From the NCBI RefSeq assembly GCF_913055835.1, contig NZ_CAJXKQ010000018.1:1-64000 (forward strand): a stretch of 64,000 nt of DNA, written 5' to 3'. The notes under the pieces were generated by a model, which was not told the origin of the DNA, ran no database searches, and saw only the letters and a list, made by a program, of their open reading frames with translations. A program made the position numbers and the translations under genes. Below are positions 49,908 to 57,918 of this stretch, piece after piece (position 1 is the first letter of the stretch; each line of letters begins with the position of its first letter). The DNA comes from an uncultured Marinobacter sp. (GTDB lineage: Bacteria > Pseudomonadota > Gammaproteobacteria > Pseudomonadales > Oleiphilaceae).

Positions 49908-52900
49908 ATGAAACACTACAAAATACTGGCACTGGTTCCCGCCCTGTTATTGGCCGCCTGTGGCGGCGACGAACAGACTATGAATGAGACAACTTCACCC
50001 GGCTCGGTGGTTTACTCCTACCCCGCCGACGGGCAGGCGGATGTCAGCCCGAAAGCCGACATCGTTCTGCGATTCAGCCATGCCATAACCGATGAGGATG
50101 CGGACCTGCAAAACAAGATCCTGGTGGAATCCCAGGGCCAGACCGTGGCCTTCTCGATCAGCCGGGTAGACAGGGGCAAAAGCCTGAAGTTGTCACCCAC
50201 CTCGGAGCTCGACCAGCTCGGCGCCTACACGGTAACCTTCAACGAGCCACTGATGGCCGAGGGCGGTCGGAAGATAGACATACCCAACGCGGTGGGTGAC
50301 GCCGGCATACAGTTCGAGACCCGGGGCAGTTTCTCTGGGCCGGCAAGCAAAACCAACTCGGCGGAGGCTTTTGGTATTGCCTGGCAGGTTCCGGCAAACA
50401 ACAGCCCCTTCGAGGTGATGAACTTCTCCACCTTCCGGATGGCGATGACCCATCCCGTCCACCCCGAGTGGCAGGCTCTGGGCGGTTCAATCAAGCTTCT
50501 TGATGGCAACGGCGATGAAGTACCGGCGACGGTACTGGTAAAAGGCAACCGGATAACGGTTGACCCCTGTGTAGTCGAGGACCCAAGGGAGTGTGGCAGT
50601 AAGAACGACGTTCTGGACACCAACCAGACCTACACACTGCAGCTCGATAACCTGGCCAGCCTGACTTCCCCACAGGCCGACCGGTTCAGCCAGGAGATCA
50701 CGTTCACGCCCCGCGAAACCGGCCCCACCGTCGTACTGCAGCAGTCTGCCGTTGATTCAGGGCTTGCCACAGGCTCGACAGAAGAAGACGCGACCCGATC
50801 GGTTCTGAATGGCCAGATCATCAACGGCGTCACGCTCAACTCGGTGTTACAAGGTGAAGCAGGCCCCTCTCAGCAGAGCGGCGACCTGTTTGCCGAGTTG
50901 GCCTATGCGCCGGCTTTCGAAACCGATGAAGCCTTGCCTTTGCGCATTGCGCGCGGCAGCGTGCTAAACAGCACAAGCCTTGATGTTCTTGTGGGCGGGG
51001 AAGTTCCTGTTCTGGATGCCGCCACCGGCCAACTCCAGACAACGGGTAATATCAAGGTCACCATGCTGTCAGACGCCTCCGGCTATCTCAGCCCCAACCC
51101 CTATACCGACGACCTGAACGCGCCAAGACACATCACGCTGTTTATGGATGTCTCCATGAATACCGAAAATGGCCAGCCCAACGCGGCCCTGTCACAGGAC
51201 CTGATGGGGGTGGAGCTGCGCGGTATCGCCCTGGTGCAGGATGGTGTGCTGACCATCGACGCCATCGGCATGGTGGAACCCAACCTGCTTGGACAGGAGT
51301 ACACCGACTCAACCATCGCATTCCACTTGCAGGCTGCCACCGATGCCGACTCGGTACTGGATGCCGAAATGCTCCGTGAACTGGACAGCACCGCACCAAA
51401 CCTGGTCAGCTGGATGCCCGGCCCGGCCAACGCCATTCCCGATACGCGCCAGTCCATGCAGCGGCCCGGCGACCCGGTGATTCTGTTCTTTGACGAGCCA
51501 CTTTCCCCGGACTCGATAAATCAGGGGGTATCTCTGATCGCCGATGGCGTTCCTGTCGAGACACTTGAGACAAGACTGGACGGAACTGCCGTCATCCTTA
51601 ATCCTGGCGATGGTTTGCGCCATGGCGTTGACTACGAAGTCCTCATTGATGGTTTGACCGATCTGGCCGGCAACCCGGCCACCACCGCCCCTCTGCAGTT
51701 TTCACTGAATAACATCGGCGATTCCTCTGTAACCAGACGCCCTGCACTCGCCTTGACCACTTATCCGGGTTACCCGTGCGAGACCGACCACAGCCTGCTG
51801 GACCTCTCCGCCGGCATACTTGGCCAGTGTTATTCGGATGGTGGTATCGGCGACACTTTGCCAGTCAGCACCATGCCGTCAGATCGCCCCATTACCGTGG
51901 TCTTCTCGAAGTCCATGGACCTGAATTCCATCATTCCGGGCAACACGTTTATCGTTGAAAAAGTAAGCCAGGAACCAAATGGCTCCGTTACGGTTATTGA
52001 AAACGAGGTGCCTGGCCGGCTCGAAAAAAACCTCCAACGGATACGCTTTTACCCGGACCAGCCCTGGGAGGCCGGCGCGCACTACCGGTATACGCTCAAG
52101 TCTTCTGAAGATGCCGGAACCTGCACGGCTGGAGCCTATACCTCGATTTGCGATTCCGATGGCCTGGCCCTGAAAACCGATCTGCTTGAAGGGTTGGATG
52201 ACGGCGATGGCAACAACGGGCCAGATGACTTGGTCATTTATTTCACCGGAACCGAGCCACTGGACAGCGTGTTCACGCCGCTTCGGAACCTGCCAGTCCG
52301 CGATACCAACGCCAATTTCCTTGTGGATTGCAACTCCAATACCAACCCGGACTGTCTCGAACCTTTTGAGCACGAAGGCAGCGATGCTGATGGATGGGCC
52401 GCTTCAGCCAATTCAACCAAACTGAGGGTGCGCAATAACGAGGCGTCTGCTTCTCCACCAGTGATTGTGGCCAGTACTGCCGATGCCCGGGTTGGCTGCG
52501 AAACCGGCGAGCGGTGCCCGAAAGATAAGTTCATCTATCAGACCTATGCCCTGAACACAGAAGTTGTCGGCCCTGGCGTGTATGAACCAACCGGCGATGA
52601 GGGGATTCTGGTGAACCTGTATCCCACGCAATTGGCAACCACATCGATCAGTGTGTTTACAGAGCTTCGGGTTTTTGGATTTATCCCACTTCAAGAAGAG
52701 TCCATTACCAATACCCAGGTCCTCCGCATGCGCTATGCCAAAGACGACCCGGCGTGTTCGGGCCCGGGCTGCAGCCGTTCTGGGCTGATACCCGGGGTGA
52801 TAACCGAAGGTGATAACGGCCAACCAGTATTCAAGACCCGCGCCGAGCTGATGCTCGATGCACCCGACATGGAAATTCCGTTGGGTGGCCGCCACGATCT

Positions 52901-53135
52901 GTACGGGCGGGAATTCGTACTTGAACTTGAAGGCGATATTACCTTTTTCGATGACGGGCGCATGCAGATTGAGCAACGCAACTCGAATCTCGTGGACATT
53001 AACGTTCGGGCTCGAGCCCTGGGAGTTCCTGGGGGTGAAATTGTGACGATTGATCTGCCCCTACAGATTCCCGAACAGGGCGTCTACCTCAACTTCATCT
53101 CCAACCCGGTCAAAGAGATCCCGGCAGAGCAGTAA
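49908..53135 (+). CDS. aupB: Large lipoprotein with Big_5 (SbsA Ig-like) domains, AupB-like
   Basis: 1,075 residues. Lipobox LAAC at Cys18, with Gly at +2 (E. coli rules would predict the outer membrane, while AupB has been placed in the inner membrane). At least three Big_5/Ig-like units are visible: YPADGQADVSPKADIVLRFS (about 40-130), GDPVILFFDEPLSPDSI (about 520-600), and PITVVFSKSMDLNS (about 660-745). It has a calcium-like DGDGNNGPDD stretch (about 764-773). It follows aupA by 12 bases, so the two are one operon. Confidence 0.75.
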   Translation: MKHYKILALVPALLLAACGGDEQTMNETTSPGSVVYSYPADGQADVSPKADIVLRFSHAITDEDADLQNKILVESQGQTVAFSISRVDRGKSLKLSPTSELDQLGAYTVTFNEPLMAEGGRKIDIPNAVGDAGIQFETRGSFSGPASKTNSAEAFGIAWQVPANNSPFEVMNFSTFRMAMTHPVHPEWQALGGSIKLLDGNGDEVPATVLVKGNRITVDPCVVEDPRECGSKNDVLDTNQTYTLQLDNLASLTSPQADRFSQEITFTPRETGPTVVLQQSAVDSGLATGSTEEDATRSVLNGQIINGVTLNSVLQGEAGPSQQSGDLFAELAYAPAFETDEALPLRIARGSVLNSTSLDVLVGGEVPVLDAATGQLQTTGNIKVTMLSDASGYLSPNPYTDDLNAPRHITLFMDVSMNTENGQPNAALSQDLMGVELRGIALVQDGVLTIDAIGMVEPNLLGQEYTDSTIAFHLQAATDADSVLDAEMLRELDSTAPNLVSWMPGPANAIPDTRQSMQRPGDPVILFFDEPLSPDSINQGVSLIADGVPVETLETRLDGTAVILNPGDGLRHGVDYEVLIDGLTDLAGNPATTAPLQFSLNNIGDSSVTRRPALALTTYPGYPCETDHSLLDLSAGILGQCYSDGGIGDTLPVSTMPSDRPITVVFSKSMDLNSIIPGNTFIVEKVSQEPNGSVTVIENEVPGRLEKNLQRIRFYPDQPWEAGAHYRYTLKSSEDAGTCTAGAYTSICDSDGLALKTDLLEGLDDGDGNNGPDDLVIYFTGTEPLDSVFTPLRNLPVRDTNANFLVDCNSNTNPDCLEPFEHEGSDADGWAASANSTKLRVRNNEASASPPVIVASTADARVGCETGERCPKDKFIYQTYALNTEVVGPGVYEPTGDEGILVNLYPTQLATTSISVFTELRVFGFIPLQEESITNTQVLRMRYAKDDPACSGPGCSRSGLIPGVITEGDNGQPVFKTRAELMLDAPDMEIPLGGRHDLYGREFVLELEGDITFFDDGRMQIEQRNSNLVDINVRARALGVPGGEIVTIDLPLQIPEQGVYLNFISNPVKEIPAEQ

Positions 53136-53151
53136 AAGCTCTGAAACTTCT

Positions 53152-53186
53152 GCAAAGGGCCAGCCTTCGGGTTGGCCCCTTTTGCA
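53152..53186 (+). terminator. Terminator after aupB
   Basis: GCAAAGGGCCAGCC pairs with GGTTGGCCCC-TTTTGC around a TTC loop, with one wobble, and ends in TTTT. Flanking A and T tracts would allow function in both directions. Confidence 0.8.
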
Positions 53187-53291
53187 CCGGGTCCAACCGG
53201 GGCCTATTTACCCATCCAAGTCATTTACTGCTAATCTGGTTGCACATTGAAACCGCTATAGCCAAACAACAAATCGCCAGGAGAGCTCCTC

Positions 53292-55586
53292 ATGGAAAAC
53301 GGCACCCACTATCGTACCTGTCACCTTTGCGAGGCCATGTGCGGTGTCGCTATTGAAATGAAGGGCGGCAGGATCGCCTCCATCAAGGGCGATGAAAACG
53401 ACCCCTTGAGCCGGGGGCATATCTGTCCGAAGGCGGTTGCGCTGCAGGATCTGCACGAGGATCCGAACCGGTTGAAGAAGCCCATACGGAAAACCGGGGC
53501 CGGCTGGCAGGAAATGGAATGGGACGAGGCGTTTGATCTGGTTGCCGAAAAACTCCACCAGACCCGTCAGGATCACGGCCGCAACAGCATCGGCGTATAC
53601 CTGGGCAATCCGAACGTCCACAACCATGGCTCTCTGGTTGCCACCATGCCACTGCTGCGGGCCATCGGGACCCAGAACCGTTTTTCAGCAACTTCTAACG
53701 ATCAACTGCCCCACATGCTGGCCAGCCTGGAGATGTTCGGGCACCAGGTTCTGTTTCCGATTCCGGACATCGATCACACGGATCTGTTTATCTGCATCGG
53801 CGCCAACCCCATGGCGTCCAATGGCAGCCTGATGACCGTTCCCGACTTTCGGGGGCGACTCAAGGCCCTGAAACAGCGCGGTGGCAAGATGGTTGTCGTG
53901 GACCCCCGCCGTACCGAGACTGCGAAGCTGGCCGACGAATTTCACTTCATCCGGCCCGGAAGCGATGCCCTGCTGATGATGGCCATGGTGCATACGTTGT
54001 TCGAAGAGGGTTTGGTAGATCCCGGCCCGGCCGAAAGACTGGTGAAAGACGCAGACCTTCTGCGTCTGGCCGCCCTCAGTTTCACCCCGGAAGCGGTCAG
54101 CGAGCATACCGGCATTTCCGCCGAGGACATTCGCGCCCTCATCCGACAACTGGCCACCACACGAAAGGCGGCGCTCTACACGAGAATGGGCACCAGCACC
54201 CAGACGTTTGGCGGCGTCGCAACATGGCTGGCCTACTGCCTCAATATCCTGACCGGCAAGCTGGACCTGCCGGGTGGCGTGCTGTTCTCGCAGCCGGCGA
54301 TTGATCTGATCGAACTGGGTGCCATGGCAGGCCAGAAAGGCCACTTCGGCAAGCGCCAGAGCCGTGTGAAAGGCTTACCCGAATTTGCCGGCGAGTACCC
54401 GGCCAGCACCATGGCCGATGAAATTCAGACGCCTGGCGAAGGGCAGATACGGGCCTTTGTCACCGTTGCCGGCAACCCGGTGCTCTCCAGCCCCAACGGG
54501 AAACGTCTGGACGAGGCCCTGGGTGGCCTCGATTTCATGGTCTCGGTGGACTATTACCTGAACGAAACCACACGTCATGCCGATATCATTCTGCCACCGA
54601 CAGCGGCACTGGAACGCAGCCACTACGATCTGATTTTCAGCATGTTTGCGGTGCGCAATGTCGCCAAATACAGTGACGCATTGTTCGATGCCGGCCCGGA
54701 TACCCGGCATGACTGGCAAATTTTACTGGAGCTGGCCCACCGGCTGGAAAAGCTCCGGAAAGGCGGTCGACTGCCCTTGCGCACGGAACTGGGCTGGCGC
54801 GCATTCAAGCAGATTGGACCGGATCCCATTCTCGATCTGCTGCTGCGCTCAGGCCCCTATGGCGCCGATGCCGGGCGCGCCCGGGGATTGCTGCAGCCTG
54901 CCGTTGATCTGGTTCTAGACATTCTGCCGAAGCGACACCCACTTCGGGGACTGGCCAGGCTCAGCCCGCTGAACCGCCACTGGCAGGAACTGCCGAAAGG
55001 GTTATCCCTGAGTGCGCTCAAGGACAACCCGAACGGGGTCGATCTCGGGCCGCTCCAGCCGTCCTTGCCAGAACGCCTGTTTACGCGCGATGGCAAGATC
55101 AACCTTGCGCCCAGACGTTACCTTGACGATCTCGGCAGACTGCACGATGCCCTGGCTGCGCCGACCGAAGACAACCTGCAACTGATTGGCAGACGCCATG
55201 TGCGCAGCAATAATTCCTGGATGCATAACAGTCAGCGGCTGGTGAAGGGCAAGGACCGCTGCACCCTGATGATTCACCCCAGGGATGCCAGCCGGCTGGG
55301 CCTGCAGGCCGCTGACTCAGCCGAGATAACATCTGAGTCCCGACAGATTGTGTTACCGGTCGAGATTACCGAAGATATTATGCCGGGCGTGGTGTCTATT
55401 CCCCATGGCTGGGGCCACGACCGGGACGGAACCGGCCAGTCGGTGGCGGCTGCCCACGCTGGCGCCAGCATCAATGACGTGCTCAGCGACAGCAACATTG
55501 ATCCGCTCTCTGGCACTTCCGTATTGAATGGGCAATCCGTTACTGTCAAAGTCTGGCGCCCGGAGCGCCAACGCAAACGGGCCTGA
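53292..55586 (+). CDS. Molybdopterin oxidoreductase, formate-dehydrogenase-like
   Basis: 764 residues, DMSO-reductase superfamily. N-terminal [4Fe-4S] site C10-x2-C13-x3-C17-x27-C45, then the MGD-binding core (IGANPMASNGS, VDPRRTETA) and the C-terminal MopB domain (RSNNSWMHN, HPRDASRLG). No Cys or Sec is seen at the Mo-ligand position; the region near 133-140 reads ATSNDQLP. No signal peptide, so it is cytoplasmic. The substrate is unknown; formate is not supported. It has a separate transcription unit with the DUF2489 gene (18 bases apart) after the aupB terminator. Confidence 0.85.
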   Translation: MENGTHYRTCHLCEAMCGVAIEMKGGRIASIKGDENDPLSRGHICPKAVALQDLHEDPNRLKKPIRKTGAGWQEMEWDEAFDLVAEKLHQTRQDHGRNSIGVYLGNPNVHNHGSLVATMPLLRAIGTQNRFSATSNDQLPHMLASLEMFGHQVLFPIPDIDHTDLFICIGANPMASNGSLMTVPDFRGRLKALKQRGGKMVVVDPRRTETAKLADEFHFIRPGSDALLMMAMVHTLFEEGLVDPGPAERLVKDADLLRLAALSFTPEAVSEHTGISAEDIRALIRQLATTRKAALYTRMGTSTQTFGGVATWLAYCLNILTGKLDLPGGVLFSQPAIDLIELGAMAGQKGHFGKRQSRVKGLPEFAGEYPASTMADEIQTPGEGQIRAFVTVAGNPVLSSPNGKRLDEALGGLDFMVSVDYYLNETTRHADIILPPTAALERSHYDLIFSMFAVRNVAKYSDALFDAGPDTRHDWQILLELAHRLEKLRKGGRLPLRTELGWRAFKQIGPDPILDLLLRSGPYGADAGRARGLLQPAVDLVLDILPKRHPLRGLARLSPLNRHWQELPKGLSLSALKDNPNGVDLGPLQPSLPERLFTRDGKINLAPRRYLDDLGRLHDALAAPTEDNLQLIGRRHVRSNNSWMHNSQRLVKGKDRCTLMIHPRDASRLGLQAADSAEITSESRQIVLPVEITEDIMPGVVSIPHGWGHDRDGTGQSVAAAHAGASINDVLSDSNIDPLSGTSVLNGQSVTVKVWRPERQRKRA

Positions 55587-55604
55587 TTCAAAGAGGAGCC
55601 GATA

Positions 55605-56060
55605 ATGCCCCAGTGGCTGCAGTGGAGTCTGATTATTGCCGGTCTCATCGCCATCATTCTGCTGGTGATTTTCATCCGGCGTCAGATAGGGTTGCTTTCG
55701 GAAAACCGCAAACGTCAGGCCAAGGTCGAGGAGTTCCAGACGAACCGCAGGAAAGACATGATCCAGAGTGTTCGTGTCATTGCCATGGCGGTTGAAGAGG
55801 ATCAGATCGAATACTCGGAAGCCTGCCTGAGGCTCAAGGGCCTGCTGGACCACATTGCTCCGGAGTTACTGGAGCAGGCGCCTTTCAGAGTCTTCCAGGA
55901 GGTGCATGACCAGTTGCAGCACATGCCCACCCACAGGGCACGGCAGGCAACAGAAACGAAGTTCGTGGATAAAATGGACAAGGAACGGTTTGAGGTTGAG
56001 CAAAAGCACGCCGACGCGATTCGCCGAGCCGCAACCGCTGTCCGACACCATTCCTTTTAG
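55605..56060 (+). CDS. DUF2489 family membrane protein
   Basis: 151 residues: one N-terminal transmembrane helix (about 6-25, LIIAGLIAIILLVIFI) and a helical, highly charged cytoplasmic domain. Matches the DUF2489 pattern (RRKDMIQSVRVIAMAV, YSEACLRLKGLLD). The function is unknown; adjacency to the molybdoprotein is the only clue. Confidence 0.78.
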   Translation: MPQWLQWSLIIAGLIAIILLVIFIRRQIGLLSENRKRQAKVEEFQTNRRKDMIQSVRVIAMAVEEDQIEYSEACLRLKGLLDHIAPELLEQAPFRVFQEVHDQLQHMPTHRARQATETKFVDKMDKERFEVEQKHADAIRRAATAVRHHSF

Positions 56061-56259
56061 GCATCGCGCCGGCAATCCAGTGCATAGTGCAACTGGTCAG
56101 ACCTTATTTTTGTAACAGTTTGTAACGGGAATAGTAGTAAAACAGATATTTTCGCTCAAAAAATCAAACGGTTCTGGCGGCTTTAAAAATTGACGCTCGC
56201 CTCATTCCTTCCCGGTTACAACTATTGACTTTTCTTTTCTCCATCAGGGTCTAAATTGA

Positions 56260-56378
56260 AAACAGGGACGCACCTATCATCTGCGGAAGGTGCCACCTAA
56301 CGTTGTTTTCTCCTGATAAGTTTGGACGACACTGCAATAAAGCGGGTGAGCTTGCCGGCCTTTGGGCCGGCTTTTTTT
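56260..56378 (+). ncRNA. Candidate small RNA of unknown class
   Basis: The 342-base gap 56061-56402 carries no convincing frame but ends in a very strong + strand terminator, 300 bases after the last gene. A possible promoter, TTGACT (56225-56230) with GTCTAA (56249-56254), would start an RNA of about 120 bases. Inside, GCACC (56270-56274) pairs with GGTGC (56289-56293), exposing GCGGAA in the loop; further GGA triplets occur. TGTAAC (56111, 56121) and GTTACA (56215) lie upstream. It is not a class I recognise, and it could instead be a long 3' UTR. Confidence 0.45.
56354..56378 (+). terminator. Strong intrinsic terminator
   Basis: GCCGGCC (56354-56360), TTTG loop, GGCCGGC (56365-56371), then seven Ts. 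It lies 25 bases before the convergent HDOD gene stop. Confidence 0.92.
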
Positions 56379-56402
56379 GGGAATTTCGAAAGAAATGGGC
56401 CG

Positions 56403-57767
56403 TTACTGGCTCATCATACCGGCCATGGCCATGACACTGTCCTTGCTGTTAACCAGCTCGTCAAACTGCTCCTCCACTTGCTCCCGATTGAGCCCCAGCT
56501 CGTCATAAACCGCCTGGCTAACTTCTTCCCCCGCTCCCAAAGCCACGCCCCGGGCGGTTAACAGCTGGCGTCCCAGCCATAGCAACCGGGCATAAACGCT
56601 GTGACTGCCATCGTAGGAGGGATTCTTCTGATAGCGGATCGCCAGGGTGACTTCGTCCGGCATCCCCCAATTTTCCATCAACTGGGCCGCGATCTGTTCC
56701 CGGGTGATCCCCAGCAAATAGTGTTCGGTGACCGAGGAATCGATATCAGGATTCACTTCCAGAGAACGGCAAACCAGCTTGAAATGGGGCGGAAACACCT
56801 GCGCCAGAACAAGATGACCAAAGTTATGGAGCAGTCCGCCAAGGTAGGCAAGACCGAACACGGGCCGCTCGCCCCGGGGCATCATGCTGGCCAGAATACC
56901 CGCTGACTGGGCCTGCCAGATTGCCTGTTGCCAGTAATCCACATAGCCCTCCGGATGATCCTGGGGCTGCTTGAGTGCCCGGCCAAGCGAAAGCCCCATA
57001 GCCAGGTTCATGACCAGGTCGAAACCGAGCACCCGGGAAACCGCGTCGTGCACCGATTTTACCTGGCCTGCCGCCGCATAAAACGAGGACGACGCCCAGC
57101 TTACAACCTGCGCGGCGAGGCTGGGGTCACTCTCGACAATATCCACGAGGTCCCCCATGACGGCGTTAGGATTAACCCGCAGATGGATGATGCGCTGGGC
57201 GGTTTCCGGCAGCGGCGGCAACTCCAGGGTGTCTTCCAGTCGCTGCTGTATTCTCAGACCGGTGAATTTCTTGATGGCGGAATGGAACTGATCCCGATCC
57301 CTGCCGTGGTCATCAAGATTAACGTTAATGGATTCCGGAGCAACGGCGAAGGAACGCCGATCAGCCTTGGCGGTGAGGGCACGGAAATCCTCGGCGGGCA
57401 TCACCATCGCCAGATTCTGCTCGCCCAGCTCCAGGGCAACCGCTGCCAGGTCGTCCACCCGGTCGTCAACCACGGTTGGCCAACCCGTCAGTGATGGCAA
57501 TGCAGGAAGGGCCTTGAGGCCGGCCCTTTCCCGAACCCGCAACTGTTCACGTCGTTTCATCAGGCGCAGGTCACGGCCCAGTTGCTTATTCAGCTGTTCC
57601 AGGTCAATCAGATCGTCGCGGCGGCAGATTACCTGGAGGTTCCCTTGATCATCACTGAGCAACACCATTCGCAACAGTTCTTTCTGGCTCGCCTGGCCTG
57701 CATCCCTGAGTGATACGCCTGCTGCGGTCTCACCCAGCGCCTGCTGAACTGCGACAGGTAATTCCAT
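56403..57767 (-). CDS. HDOD domain protein with N-terminal YbaK/deacylase-like domain
   Basis: 454 residues. The N-terminal third (about 1-150) resembles the YbaK/aminoacyl-tRNA deacylase fold. The C-terminal part (about 180-430) is an HDOD domain (LPPLPETAQRIIHLRVNPNAV, VVSWASSSFY, GLLHNFGHLVL). HDOD proteins lack the full HD metal set and act as signalling adaptors. No GGDEF or EAL domain is attached. The ATG has GGGAGAAA upstream. Confidence 0.82.
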   Translation of the reverse strand: MELPVAVQQALGETAAGVSLRDAGQASQKELLRMVLLSDDQGNLQVICRRDDLIDLEQLNKQLGRDLRLMKRREQLRVRERAGLKALPALPSLTGWPTVVDDRVDDLAAVALELGEQNLAMVMPAEDFRALTAKADRRSFAVAPESINVNLDDHGRDRDQFHSAIKKFTGLRIQQRLEDTLELPPLPETAQRIIHLRVNPNAVMGDLVDIVESDPSLAAQVVSWASSSFYAAAGQVKSVHDAVSRVLGFDLVMNLAMGLSLGRALKQPQDHPEGYVDYWQQAIWQAQSAGILASMMPRGERPVFGLAYLGGLLHNFGHLVLAQVFPPHFKLVCRSLEVNPDIDSSVTEHYLLGITREQIAAQLMENWGMPDEVTLAIRYQKNPSYDGSHSVYARLLWLGRQLLTARGVALGAGEEVSQAVYDELGLNREQVEEQFDELVNSKDSVMAMAGMMSQ

Positions 57768-57918
57768 AACTTTCTCCCGAATATTGCTGTTTCCCGTCGG
57801 ATAACCAGAACCTGAAAATCACACCAAGTTCAGTATAGGGTAAAGAAATTACCCCAGCGTTGACCGAACTCTATTTCCAAACCGATTTCATACGCCCACG
57901 GAGAGCGAATGGACGTCT

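Noticed and set aside
56111..56220. Second CbrB/sigma-54 regulated RNA (CrcY/CrcX-like)
   Set aside because: GTAAC repeats are present, but no GG-N10-GC promoter and no CA motifs in the following RNA.
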